Source: Eopsaltria australis (Eukaryota; Chordata; Aves; Passeriformes; Petroicidae). From it: 64,000 nt of DNA. Position 1 is the stretch's first letter; each line of letters begins with the position of its first letter. The DNA lies in NCBI GenBank assembly GCA_034509425.1, contig JAVTVJ010000550.1:3140994-3204993 (forward strand), given 5' to 3'. The notes under the pieces were generated by a model. The model was not told the origin of the DNA. It saw only the letters and a list, made by a program, of their open reading frames with translations, and ran no database searches. This document shows, in pieces, positions 51,752-64,000 of the stretch. The translations under genes and the position numbers were made by a program.

Positions 51752-51779
51752 CAGGAATAAAAAAGGGCATGTAGCAAGT

Positions 51780-52170
51780 GAAACATGCGTATTGAATAAG
51801 GAGCTTTGTAGCTACATGACTTTTATCCATGTTGAACCCTCTGTCCTGCCTGCTGCTGATACTGAAAATAAATTGTTTTACAAACCTAAGTCTTACTGGC
51901 TGCTCTACAGTTGTATATGAAACATCTTTGGATGATGTACAACGCCATTCAAAGTTCATGGTATTAGTGATCACACAATTTATTCCAGCTCATAGTAGGG
52001 AGTACCTGCATCTCTCTGCACTTTGTAAATCAATAAAGCATATGTTTCTGTTGCACATTTGTAGAGGGCTTGTGACTTAGCAGGGATTATTTGCCTTTTA
52101 ACCTGCCATTGGGTGCCTTGGAGTATGAAAATCCCTGCACAAAGTAGAAAAAAAAAAGGGAATAATTTCC
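51780..52170. other. Non-coding DNA with a short hairpin
   Basis: No gene is seen. AAAAAGGGAA at 52153-52162 and TTCCCTTTTT at 52167-52176 form a perfect 10-bp hairpin around TAAT. Overlapping frames in opposite directions (51705-52080) have no domain. Confidence 0.45.
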
Positions 52171-52189
52171 CTTTTTATTCCCCCCATTA

Positions 52190-52880
52190 CTCATCTGGGC
52201 GCTGAGAACGGAGCTGGTTTCCTGCAGCTCGTGCTGTGCCCCCATTCAGTTGCTGGCAGCAGGCACACGATGCCCGCCCAACGAGCCACAAGCACCTGAG
52301 CAGACCGAGCCTCCCACGCGAGCCGGCAATTCACCGTAATTTACGTACAGGTCTCTGGTCCTGTTTGCTTCATGCAGGCAGCACAGGGCTGAGTGATGGG
52401 CTATGATGTCATTTCTCTTGAGCTGGGCAGCACTTACTTGCACGGGTCAGTGGGTGAGGAGTCCGGATGGGCAGCCCCAGAGACATCCATCAAAGCAGCA
52501 CGCTCATTCTCCATCTGCAGGGAATTCTGTGCTGCTCTCCCCTCCAGCCCTGTAGCACCACTTGTGGACAGAGGAACAGCTGCTAGGCCATGTCCAGAGT
52601 GGGAATATTAGGGGAAAATCCAAACATAGGCCACAGATCCCTCTGCAGCTCAGTGGCTAACCCTCAAAGGGCTTCAGGGAGCAGCAGGGATCCCCACACA
52701 AACTGGTGAGCTGCAGAGGGTGTCCTAGAGGGTGCTGTCATCATAGGTGGGCTCCATGCTGAACTGGGCAGTGAAGGGGCCACTGTGAGGAGCACAGGCA
52801 GGAGATGAAGAATTGGGACACAGGGATAAGCATGTCTGATGATTGAGGAAGAACCCACTAAAAGCACAGCTCTAAAGACA
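52190..52880. promoter_or_regulatory. GC-rich patch with CpGs, possible regulatory island
   Basis: The first half has CpGs clustered in CACACGATGCCCGCCCAACG, CCGAGCCTCCCACGCGAGCC and ACCGTAATTTACG. It also has a CRE-like TGATGTCATT near 52405. Short frames on both strands cross it without a recognisable product. It could be an alternative promoter, an enhancer or an old GC-rich repeat. Confidence 0.3.
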
Positions 52881-52889
52881 TTTAAACTC

Positions 52890-55800
52890 CTGTGCTAGCA
52901 GGATGTTCACCCAATGCCTCAAACCTCCATGTATTATTTTTTCTTTCTGACATCAATGTGCAAGCTCTTCCCATTTTTTTTTTCTGGGATTTTTGATTCC
53001 TTCAGAGATATCATACCATTCCTGTTTTCTTCAGTCCATCTGCAGTGGGACTACAGTTTTGACAGTAGCTCGGGGCAGAGGAGGGTTAAACTGAAGGCAT
53101 GGATGCTTTTAACTAAGGGGAAAAATTAGATAACTGTATGTCCTTTGCTTTACCTGCCCCAGGCCTCTGAAGGTGTTTTGCACAGACACATGGGACAGAA
53201 GGACAGGAACAATTAATGACTGGACCAAAAAACTGATTTCTTGTTGTTGTGGATAATTTCATTGTATCATCATATTCACAACTTTTATCATGTCTCACTG
53301 AACTTAATGCCAAAAACAGCTTAATTTAAAATGTAGGGCCAGATTCTGTTTTCCTTTTTTAGTGATGTGAACATTTTAAAGTTTTGGAGTTGTTTTTGTT
53401 TTGGTTTAGTTTTTTTTTCTGTGTATTTCAGCAGTATTAAGAGTTGCTACCTCTTGGTTTTGGCACTTTGGGCTAACTCTCTATTGTAATTTCTGGGTTC
53501 AAGTAGATGGATCAGTTTGTAAGACAAAGATTGGATTCTGAGAAAACAAATACTTAAAAAATATCTCTTTCGCTCTTCATAAGGGATCTTATTACAACTC
53601 TCATAGATAAAATGAAAGGCTCTAACTCCATCTAATGTTCAAACTGCTGAGCACCTAGAATCTGTGTAATCGGCTTGGAAAATATGACAGCTTTGCTATG
53701 GTACAAATATTATACTCTTACTGTCATGGTTATACAACATAAAAACCATCTGAACAACACACACAATATGAGACACATAATACAATGCAGCACACATACT
53801 TAATTGTAATTGAAGTGGCCACTTATTTGTCTTTTTTTAAATTCTTAATGTTGTTGTAATGTTTTAACGAATCAGCTCATTTCAGTAAGTATAAGGATAA
53901 AAGACAGAAGTTTTTAAAAGACCGCAGTGAAGTCAGCAGAGTGATGAAAAATGAGATTAATACTTCTGTCACAACTAGCATTTCCAGCTCATTCTTAAGA
54001 TTTCATCTGCTTTTCATACAAATCAATACTCATCAAAAGCTTTACCAACACTATATTTGTGGAATACCATAATTAATTTGAATGTTTGTGCTCTTTACAT
54101 CACAGCGTGTCTCAGCCAAACACTGTGAAAAGAGAAGCTGTACGTGTGTTTATAGGGAGAGCTCAGACCTGGAAGTGGACATGCATGGGTACACACACAC
54201 AGCCTTTTTCTTCAAAACCTATCTTCTTGTATTCAAACACAAATTTGAAAATCTATGAGCCACGATAATATTAATTTGCCATTTCTTTGACCCCTCATAA
54301 AACAAAAGAAGAATGAGTGTTTGGCTAAAAGGATTCTAATGATGCCTTTGGACTCTTATGTTCACGTAATGACTAGTAGAAAGATTTATATGCCCTGTAT
54401 AGGTATAATTAGACACCCACAAACCCATTGACCCTGATGAGGTGAAGAGCTCTCCTGCTTTTTGTTTCAGCAGTTGAATCAATACTTGCACGTTTTACCA
54501 CTGTGGAGTGAAATTGAGGAAATGAAAATCTGATAATTTTGCTCCCAGTGCAGTCTAGACAGAGGAGAGCAGTTTTAGTCTTTGACAGGAAGATCTATTT
54601 CCAGTTACTCAAAAGGCTAGTGTCAATTTTAAAACTTCTCTTATTATTGATTTTCAGTTTTGTTAAAAAGGATGTTTTATTAGAAATATTAGTCCCAGTT
54701 ACAATGTAAGCTTATGTCTGTTTCACAGGTTGATGAAATTATGGTTTAATTTTGGTCTGAATCACAGGATACTTCTGCCTGGTGACTTGTAGCAAAATAT
54801 GTAGTCTGAAGAAGTTATTTCATTGTGTCTTCTAAATCTACATGTCAGAACAGAACTCAGTATGCAATGGTGCAGGATCATCTAGGAAATGCAGTGTATA
54901 TGAAGAAACAACATGTCAAAAATATCTAGAATGAATATAGTTTGGCAAAATATAAAGGAAGTATATTTATTTCAAGTGTGTTGTTTTTAGCATGGGGGGG
55001 GTTGTTTTGGTTTCAATAAAATAAATAATTCCTTATAAGTGAAAAAAATACAAGAATATTAAATGGAAAACCTTTAGGCTGGACCTGAAGGCATAAGGCA
55101 ATCATATTAAACTGCAAATCAAAATGATAATATATTCCTGTAATTTTGGAAGAAGTATTAGAAAACTGATGCGAACTTTTTGTTTACTATGGGAAACAGT
55201 TTCAATTCAGTATAATGCATTATGCATGGCTGTTGCCACTGATTTTTTTTGTCATATCAATAGACTCCACTGATTTTAATCACCTGGCTTTTGCCTGTAA
55301 TATCACACTGTCTTATGTGCTGGTTTTTTTGTAGAAGTTCATAATGTGTTGAAAACACTCATAATCATAAGAGATCTGAATAAAATTTCAGCAGAGTCAA
55401 AAATCCTCAAGACCCCTTAAAGACAAAATAGAAGTCATTTTATATGTACAGACTAAGAAGCTTAGGATTAGAATAGCACAGATGGTTCAAGTATTAACCA
55501 GAAATTACTTTTTGCACACACACAAGAATGTGTCAATAAGTAAGCTACTATAGAAATAAATAAACTACTTTTCTAATTCATTAAGAGAACAGGAGTCCCT
55601 TCTAAGGGTGCATCACATGCCTTGTTTTAATGATCTGTCTTGTGCAAGGAGAAATCAAGGTATAATACTTTGATATATAACCAGTTCTAAAGGCTTTGAA
55701 TTACATTGGTATCTCTTTCAGCTCACCATTTGGCAGTGCTTATTGCCTTCCCAAAACAGTTCACACTGGAAGTAATCTCCGATGTTTGAGGTTTTTTTTT

Positions 55801-58090
55801 GTCTGTGCCTGTAATGTGCTCCTGCGAATGACAGAGCTCTTGGGGATGAAGAAATTGATATTAAATATGCATATCAGGACATGCGGTGTTTTTTTTACAG
55901 CAACAGTTCCTGCCAATGGAATTTTATTGAGCACAAATTAATGAAGCTTTAGGACTCTCAGTCCATACTCCCACAGGGCTAGTAAAAGTAAAATTCTGAT
56001 TTAATAAAACCTTTAAATAAGGAAGTAACTGCGCCCACCCCACCCTCAACCCTACAACTCGTTACTTATGCAATCAAAGTTGAGCTTCCTGCATGGATTA
56101 CACAGTTCTTCATTTGGTTGTGCTTGAAACCATAAGTACTGGTTTGACATTTTTTGAAGCATGTATTGAGTCACAAGGTGCTGTGAATTTTGTTAATTGA
56201 AAAGTCTGAATTCATCTCCTTCAATCACAAATAATTATTTACCTGGTATGGAATGCTGTCTCACAGAACCCAAAGGTCACACAAGATCTGATATTTATTA
56301 TTCAGGTACTCATGGGGTTGCCTCAGATCATAGAAATTTTTGACTTTACAATACAGTATGTGATTATTTGAAAGGATTTGCAAATCATGATAAAATTATG
56401 TTAAGCACACTAGCACTTAACCTTTTAAGAGTGTCTATGAGGCACATCTTTAAAAAGGGTAGTTTAGAACAGATAGGGAATGATTACTTCACCTAGATGC
56501 TAAGTATGCTGGGTAATTGCAAATTATTCATCATTCGTTATGATTTTTTTACTCCTTCTTCAAGGTAACATGATAAAACAATTAAAATAAACTAAAAATG
56601 CTGTAGATTGTCCCTAACAGTAAGGAAATGTACTTTTCTCCTCTCTGCTTTCAGTCACTCAAGATACAAGCTCTTCAGTAGGTAAATTAAAAGCCAAAAT
56701 TCCTTCTTTTTTTTTTGTAAATTTTGTATGCTCTTTTCAAAACAACAACTTACAAACAGCAAACAAACACCAAAAAGAGATTTTATACATTACCAGTGTA
56801 CATATGGCTTTTGCTCAATATTTGGAGTTCAAGGCAGGTGGCTTTTTTTTTCTTCTGTAAGAATTATTAGGAGTTGTTCTATCACAGAATGTCATTGCAA
56901 TACATATAAACATCTTTTTCCCATATCTCTGTTAATAATGAGGGGGAAAAAAAATCTAGAAATACGAAGGGAAAGTTGCATGTAAAGGAATAGTTGAAAG
57001 TCTATTGCTAAATAGATGATTTGCTAATGAGAAATTTCTTCTTTGAGTGGCCTCTTATTTTTCTGTGCTTAAGAAGTGAAATGATATGCTGTGTGGCTAG
57101 TGACTTTTAGATCAGGATTAAGGGAAACAAGACAAAAACCAGGAGCAAAATATCCGTGAAGAGAAACAGCACAGTGTGATGTGAGCAGCTGCCCATTTGC
57201 ACGCTGGCTGGGCTCTGACACTGACACTGTTCCTCTGCCTTGCATACGAGTTCCTCAAATTAAACCAGGAGCTGCACACAGCAAGCAGTCCCTCTTCTGG
57301 ATCTCTCAACCTGCAAACTACCTTAAGAGCTACATGTTGTCACTTGCCTGTGCATTTTAAGGAAGAGCAAGGCAGCATAATGAAAGAGGAATAAGACCTG
57401 AAGTCCTCCTAGCTGTTGCTACTGTCCCATACTGAGACCAATTAGCTAATAACTATTTCTGTGCTTCAAGTACAAAACTTCTCCCCTCCTCACTCTCATC
57501 CATGAAGGATGTCTTTAGGCACTGTCACTGTCTTTAGAATTACTGCATTCTTCACCCCCACCACCCCTTTCTTTTGTTAAGTACAGGAGTCAGAAAAAAA
57601 ATATCAAATGTTATGGCTTACACCCTCTCTAATAATTCTACAGAATGAGTAAGTGAATTTTTGTGTTTTCAGAACCACGATTCACACTTGAACTTTTTAG
57701 AATGCTCTTCTTTGAAAACAAATTATAGTACGTCCTTCATGTTTAGATAAGCTGTCCCTCCTTTTTCTTCTCATTCTTGAACTGGGTGTATAACCAAAGA
57801 GATTGTCTAATCTTGGCAGAAATTTCTTTGAATAAAGTGAGATAATGTGGATGCTGAATAAGAGGGAGAGCAAAAATATGTAAAGAGAATATAAGGAATA
57901 GAAGAACCTGGCCTAAACTTACCCTCGTGCTTTACAAAAGCATACACACACACAAGTTTAGAGAAAAATTCCTATTTCTCAATTAATTCCTAAATGTAGT
58001 CCCTATGCAGCAACCTATGAGAGTGTAAATGCCATGTGTCCTCAGCAACCTTGCTCTCAGACAGCTCATGAGTTTCTGTACAGAGTGGGT
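52890..58090. other. Non-coding DNA, no gene seen
   Basis: No gene is supported. High-complexity stretches at about 54270-54460 (with TAATGACTAG and GGTATAATTAGAC) could be conserved elements. The 63- and 65-codon frames at 57118-57394 oppose each other on the two strands and are treated as chance. Confidence 0.45.
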
Positions 58091-58119
58091 ATCATTTAGT
58101 GGATTAAATTGGCCAAAAC

Positions 58120-58330
58120 TATTCAAAGCATGACAAAGTGCAAAGGCTCAACTGTTTGGTAAATAACATGTTATAAACAAATGTTAATTATGCAATTGAA
58201 CATCATTCGCTACAGCTCTCGATGGACGATGGAAGGAGCAATTCATATCTTTAAAGGTCCATAATTACATAATTATACAATAGTCTGTAATTGCAAATAA
58301 TCATGTAAATATATAATTGGAAATTTTAAA
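58120..58330. promoter_or_regulatory. Candidate conserved non-coding element (homeodomain/POU-like)
   Basis: Dense AT-rich motifs sit in high-complexity sequence. They are TTAATTATGCAATTG near 58184, CCATAATTACATAATTATAC near 58259, GTAATTGCAAATAATCATG near 58287 (POU-octamer-like) and ATATAATTGG near 58311. Between them is a CpG-containing segment, CTCTCGATGGACGATGG near 58216. No frame is open. This is the most enhancer-like block in the right half. Conservation is not demonstrable from one sequence. Confidence 0.4.
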
Positions 58331-58339
58331 AAATCTGTG

Positions 58340-61060
58340 TTGCATCAGAAATGGGATAATAGGGACTTTACTGTTGAAGTGATCTAACCATCTCAGATGA
58401 AAGCTTCTGTATTCATATACATGAGTCTCAGTTATCCATTAGAAAAAACATTTGCTGCTTGTAGTCCTTAAAAATTACAAAGCAAAAACATAACTTTGAA
58501 TCGGAGTTACAACAAGTAAATTGCATTTTTAATTTTTCAGTGGATGCAAAACTTATTGCCTTGGAATAAAGAATGGCTTTCAACCGGACAAAAAGGTTAT
58601 GTTGAGAACAAGCTTTATGCCCCATAGCTGATTAAGAAATTAGTGAATGTTTTTAATTTGAAATTGTCTCCTTTTCTATGGTAAAGTGGATAAACACTTC
58701 AAGTAAATCGTTTTTTTCCTTAAAACTAGGGGAAAGGCAGCAGGAGAATAGGAGTAGGTTATTCTAATACAGCAGAGTTCATAAACCATTCCATCATATC
58801 CATAAGTTAATAAGCCTGCTGCACTGAGGTCTAAAGCTGTAAGTGTTATAATACTGATTTAAACTGAGTTTGTCTGCCACTGAGAACTCTCAATGGAACC
58901 TGGGGTTTAAGGTGGCAATTTTCATCACCATGAGATTTGGGATACATTTTGGTGGTGCATCACGTAAACCTCCTTATGAGAAAATGTCTTTGTAGCTACA
59001 GACAGTGCTTGTATTGACAAATTTAAATCCAGCAGACTTTTAAAAAATAACACTGTGTTGAAATTAATACATGATGATGGAAATATCTTTTACTCTTTAC
59101 ATGAAATATTGGTAGTAATTTCTATGCCATGGAGGATTCTTAATATGTTGGGCTCTGCCTACCACGCATAGGCTAAACAACACATACATGTGTTTTTTCT
59201 AAGTTACTGGAGAGAATCCCTTTATTTTTTTGGTCAGGAACAAGCATTCTCGCATACACATGTGAGTGAACACAAACACATAGACACACTCTTGTTTGGG
59301 GCAAATACTCAGGAAGTTGTCTTGAGCTCTTTCAAACCATTTTTTTTCTGCATTGATCTTGTTGAGTGATCCAGTCATGGCACAGCTACATTTTCTGTCA
59401 CCTCTGCAGCCAAATGCTTTAATGGTATTGCTCATTTTGAAAATACAAGAGACAATCCTTATATTGAGATCTACAGCCCTTTTCAGAATTTGTAATGAAT
59501 TAGCAGCACTGGTCCAGATGTGAAGACAGGAAATAGGAGTTCTTCAACAGCAAGCTTTATCCACTGATTTTGTTATCTACATTGTTAAAATTTTTGTTGC
59601 TTTGCTTAAAAAGGAAATCTAAAAAACAATGCTTCCAACAAGATCTGTCATATTAAAACACAAAGAGTACAATTTGTTAGTTCAGTCTGGACAAACAATA
59701 AACAAACTGCAGTCCCTGCCACCTTCTTAATTATGAAAACAGCTCAGCTATGTTACCAATCCATCTTCCTGTCCTATTTTCTGCTTACATTTCTATCTTT
59801 GTACTTTTCTCCCTCCTAACATTGTGATGCTCTTAAAGGTTAAGAAGAAATATCTGTCACTCGTCTATGGAGTATATACATGGGATAAAATTTTAATTAG
59901 AGAATGCTAAGTCCAACAGATGAATTCTGCACTAAGTACTGAAAGTCACAGGATTAGAATGCTTAGTTTTTACAGTAGGAAATGTGGAGTCTATTCTGCA
60001 GAACTACAGTGTTGGGGTTTTTTTCTTCAAAGCTCTGCTTTCTAGTGCAGTCTTTTTTCATTGTTCAACCAAATGTTTATGCTGACAAAGGTAATGGCCA
60101 AAAGCAGGAATGGGATTGCTCATGTCAATTTGTCAATTTAATGTAGAACACAGAACACAAAGACCTACAGAGGTCTTGAAATGTGTTATATGGTTCTAAG
60201 TAAAACTGAAATGCAGTGGACGATGTTCATAATTATGCCTTAAATGGTAGGTCATATAAAGTTGTGCATTGCACCAGCTGAAGCCTTTTCAGGACATAAG
60301 ATTTAATTCCCAGATATAAAAAGTTGCAACAAAGATTTCTGATTGAGTAAAAGGCGTGTTTCATTAAATCTTTTGAATGAAGAATTTCTTTCTTAGAGCT
60401 TGCTTATTCTGACTTTCACAACTGGCGAGTTGTTCATCCTCCAGTTCACTTGGCATCTTTTGGTTAGATAGCAGGATCAATGGAATATGTCTGTATCATG
60501 TGAACTGGAAGATGAGTCTAGATTTGACTCTGGACTTCCTTTTACTTGATACTTATTGCCTTCGCAGTTTCCCTGTAGGGAATGCAGATATTAGAAGAAC
60601 AGAGCTAAGTATGGAGGTGCTTACCACAACAATTTTAAAACAGCAGATTTGGATTTATTTCCAGCAAGTGGCTCTTGTGGAAGCAAAAATATGTTTCCTT
60701 GAAGCTAAAATTAGCATGACAAAATAGTCCAAATGAATTTAAAAGAACATACCTCTACTGGTCATTTAGGTACAAAAAGTATCTTTATGCCTAGCCTAAC
60801 AAAGACTCAACAGTAATTTGAGTAAATTACTGACAATCAGTAATTTGCACCACAATTAATGATGAATAATTCCTTTAGAACAATACAAACTGGGTCCATT
60901 CCAGGCTCTGGAATAAATAAATTTTTATAAAATGGGAGTCTTTTAATATTATCTTACAAGGGTACATAAAATAGGAATTAATTATGAATGGATAGAAGGA
61001 AAGATATTCTTAATAGTAGTCAGCAATAAAATATTCACATAAATACCAAGGGAAGCGTTC
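58340..61060. other. Non-coding DNA, no gene seen
   Basis: Only short AT-driven frames are present (for example plus 60500-60727, 75 codons, no domain). No RNA gene or transposon is recognised. Confidence 0.5.
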
Positions 61061-61066
61061 AGGTTT

Positions 61067-61104
61067 GTGAGGGATATTATCAGTAGTGAGGGATAATATC
61101 AGTA
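61067..61104. repeat. 2 x 19-bp tandem duplication abutting the SINE
   Basis: GTGAGGGATATTATCAGTA (61067-61085) is followed immediately by a copy with one substitution (61086-61104). The second copy ends exactly where the tRNA-like head of the SINE begins. Confidence 0.93.
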
Positions 61105-61242
61105 CCATTGAAATTAGCCCAGTTGGTGAGAACATGGTGCTAACAACACCAAAGTTGTGGTTTTCATCCCCATATGGGCCATTTACTTAAGAGCTGGACT
61201 CAATGATTCCTGTGGGTCTCTTCCAACACAGAAGATTCTGTG
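61105..61242 (+). mobile_element. tRNA-Ile-derived SINE with CR1-like tail (TguSINE1-type)
   Basis: The head follows a tRNA-Ile in order: TTAGCCCAGTTGGTGAGAAC (D arm and A box), ATGGTGCTAACAACACCAAA (anticodon arm), then TTCATCCCCATATGGGCCAT (T arm and acceptor end). A CR1-type tail follows: GAGCTGGACTCAATGATTCC, a CTCTTCCAACAC block and a terminal ATTCTGTG. This matches the described passerine family TguSINE1, a tRNA-Ile head joined to a CR1 3' end and mobilised by CR1. Substitutions in the B box and anticodon loop (CTAACAA where functional tRNA-Ile has CTAATAA) mean it is not a working tRNA gene. It is about full length and old. Confidence 0.88.
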
Positions 61243-61249
61243 TTTATAT

Positions 61250-64000
61250 CCAGTGAACTCTCCACCGTCTTTAATATTACAGAAACACAGTCATTGCTGA
61301 TAACAAATCAAGATACAGTCAATACATTAATATTATAGCTGAAGTGTAGATCTGAGGTAAACAGCAGTGGTTTTAGCACCATAATAAGATAACTACTGCT
61401 AGTCATTGACAAATGCTGGCTTTGAGTATTCCCTGCTACTTGTCACTAAAAACAAATATTATGCATTTTGATCAACTGGGTTTAAAGTAAAGTATCAGTA
61501 AAAGCTAAATCTGAATCAAAACAAAGACTTACTAATTGAAACCATATTTTTCAAATTGAATCCATGGTAGTGTTGATTACTGTGTGTTCTATCCTTATAA
61601 ACTACACTGACTTCAAAGAAGAGATATATGGGATCAGTACACAAGTCTGAAATCACCATGATCAAGAGGAAGACAAAAGCACATTCTATACAAATAGTCC
61701 TTATTTAACAGGAGGTGATATCTGGAGAAGGAGAGGGCATAAGAAACACCAGGGCACTGCTCTACTGGCTTCTACTGCCTGTCAACAGGTAACTACCTCC
61801 TTCTCCATGCCTCTGATGAGGAATCACCTGCAATTCTCTCCCTCTTACTCCCTTCCCTAGTTTTACTAGGTTTATAGAGAATTAGGGCAAAAGCAATAAT
61901 GTGAAATAGATATTTTGCCATAAATAGATAGGTGCATGTGTGTGTTCATGTCTATGTATCTATGAAATGCTTCACTATATTTACTCTAGCTGAAACACTG
62001 GGCCAGGAACATGGGAATTACAATCCACATGCGACTGAATGGCAAATACCAAAGATGTTCTACACAAACACATGGATTCTCATGGGAGAAATGAGATAGA
62101 ATTAAGACAAACGAAAATCTGAGTTTCAGGAGGGAAAACCTATTCTTGTTATACTTGTTTTAAAAATTATACTCCAGAGTTTCATAATTTTCTCAGGGAA
62201 GTGAGGGGAGTCTTTTATATTGGGACATTTTCATGTCAGATGGATAGAACCTACTGATTATATGCTCAGAGTAATGACTTGGCAAAGAGAATACTTTCCA
62301 CTAACCTTTTTTATTATTTTTATGTTTCATGAATTTTCCTCAGAAAATACCTTGCACTGAACCTAGCTCTTGCAGTCTTTCCAGTGATAGTCACAACATG
62401 AGGATGCTTTGCATTGTTTAAGCAGTCTAAAATGAATCCTTCTGTGATATCTCATTCTTCCAATGACTACCACTTCCTTGTGATGAAAGTAAGCAATATA
62501 GAAACTCAGGCTAGGCAGATCTGTCTACCCCTCAGTTGTCTAGTAATCAAGTGCACCCCATTTCAGATAATTGCAAGAGGATTTGATAGTTAATGTGTTT
62601 GAAGAATTTAACTAAAGGTGTCTAAAATTTAAACAAATCCTATAGATATGCCTTATATAGTATGTGCTAAATAGGAACTTAGAAAACCTTTCCAAAACAG
62701 AAATTATTAATTTTTCTTTCTCCTGTATGAGGAATATTATTAACCCTCTGCACTTGTGTGTATTTCCAATACTGAAAAATACTGCAGATTTATGAAGAGA
62801 TTGCTTCTTTCTAGGAAGTTGCTGTATGTCTTCTCACCTGCAGAAATTCTGGAAAGAGAATTTACACCCCAGAGGAGGTAGCTTCCTTGTTTAGTCTGGT
62901 AAAGGTCTGAAGAATACATTTCAATTTTAGAAGCAACACCACTCTAGAAATCTATCAGCAATCTCTAGTAATTAAACACTGGTGGTAGGAAGTAGCTATA
63001 AATGCTTTTCAATTTGTCAGTTATGCTTGGTAGATGTACATTTTCTTTTTATAAAGAAAATATCTGAAATGCAAATTACTTTGGTATGTTACTATTGTGG
63101 CAAGTAAGGACTTGTAGCATAAGAAATATCAGATATCCTTATATTAATCTGGAGCATGTTGAAGGAAGAGAGAAGAAAACCATTTCTTTCACTGTCTCTT
63201 AAGAAAATTAATTGTCTCTAATGATTCACAAGTCACTATTTATAACTCAATACAGATTCCCCATTGTATAGTTTTTTTTCAGAAAAGCTCTTCACTGAAA
63301 TGAAAAGGAAAATGTTCAATGAAAATTAAAAGTTCAATGAAAACATTGCACTTCATAATATAATAGTGAGGTTAAACTTATAGCACCACTTCTCAGGATA
63401 GTTTAGTGTGTACTATGATAAAGCTAAAATGCATCCTTTTAAATGCATGTCAAAGTGCATGTGCTAAAGAACAAACAAAAATTAGTTATTATTCTTGTCT
63501 ATGGCTATTTTTACACTATGGTACCTCTGTCTAGGAGAACATCGTCTTAAAATGCAGACTAAAAAAACTTTTAATCCTTTTTTGTTTGCAGATTGTTTTT
63601 TTAATCTGTTAACCTTACTTTTACCTAGTTATGTGTGATATTAATTTGGCCCTGGAAATGCAAGGTAACATTAAATTATCTTCCATAATCACTTTAAAAA
63701 GGATTTCCCCAACTCTGGGTACCTGATAAAATGTCTTTACTGATCTGAAGTTGGAAGTTGTGGGAAACCCTTAAATTACTAAGAAGAATGCTTTCAATAC
63801 ATGACAAACAGCAAGCAAATGATACACTGCTAAACATAGTCTTTGAATACGATTCACGTTGGTTTACGTGTGGTTTATAATTAATTGCAAGTGATTCATG
63901 ATCTTAAGTTTCCAAATCAAAAAGAAATGCAGACAGCTGATTCATATTTTTTATGGTGAGCAGTAATTTGCACCTAATGACTAGTAAAGTGAAATTACTG
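61250..64000. other. Non-coding DNA, no gene seen
   Basis: AT-rich unique sequence without a recognisable gene, RNA or transposon. No open frame of note. Confidence 0.5.

Noticed and set aside
57197..57394. 65-codon frame starting with a hydrophobic stretch like a signal peptide
   Set aside because: An opposite-strand frame covers the same DNA, and no mature secreted-protein features follow.
61105..61180. A tRNA-Ile gene
   Set aside because: B box and anticodon loop are mutated and a CR1-like tail follows at once, so it is a SINE head.

Overview
The window is AT-rich vertebrate intergenic or intronic DNA and almost certainly comes from a bird, most likely a passerine. Three CR1 LINE remnants support a bird: a minus-strand reverse-transcriptase ORF fragment at 42406-42925, a plus-strand 3' tail at 29243-29324 and a minus-strand 3' tail at 20319-20365. 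A tRNA-Ile-derived SINE with a CR1-like tail at 61105-61242 has the architecture of TguSINE1, a family described from passerines. No operon, Shine-Dalgarno site, CRISPR array or other prokaryotic feature is present. No complete protein-coding gene can be supported. Every ORF of 60 codons or more is short, has no conserved domain I recognise and fits chance or repeat origin.

Layout. 1-6.9 kb: AT-rich DNA with no recognisable gene. 6.9-7.4 kb: TAATTA-rich block resembling a conserved developmental enhancer. 7.4-20 kb: mostly unremarkable, with a 20-bp tandem duplication, a (TA)n microsatellite and a possible minus-strand terminal coding exon at 11911-12026. 20-34.6 kb: two CR1 tails, an (ATT)n tract, a possible CTCF site, another enhancer-like block and a GC-rich patch at 32.7-33.0 kb. 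34.6-34.8 kb: a long two-phase pyrimidine pentanucleotide satellite. 35-45 kb: a CpG-containing patch joined to a TA-rich palindromic tract near 38.6-39.0 kb and the longest CR1 copy at 42.4-42.9 kb. 45.3-46.7 kb: a possible pair of plus-strand coding exons with compatible splice phase. 47-64 kb: several enhancer-like AT-rich blocks, a GC-rich patch at 52.2-52.9 kb, a possible CTCF site and the SINE.

Taken together the window looks like a gene desert or a very large intron beside a developmental gene, with a few candidate regulatory blocks and sparse old transposons. The candidate exons are the only hints of protein coding. They rest on splice motifs and open frames alone, and I could not name the genes. 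I found no convincing new biological system; the leads below are ranked accordingly.
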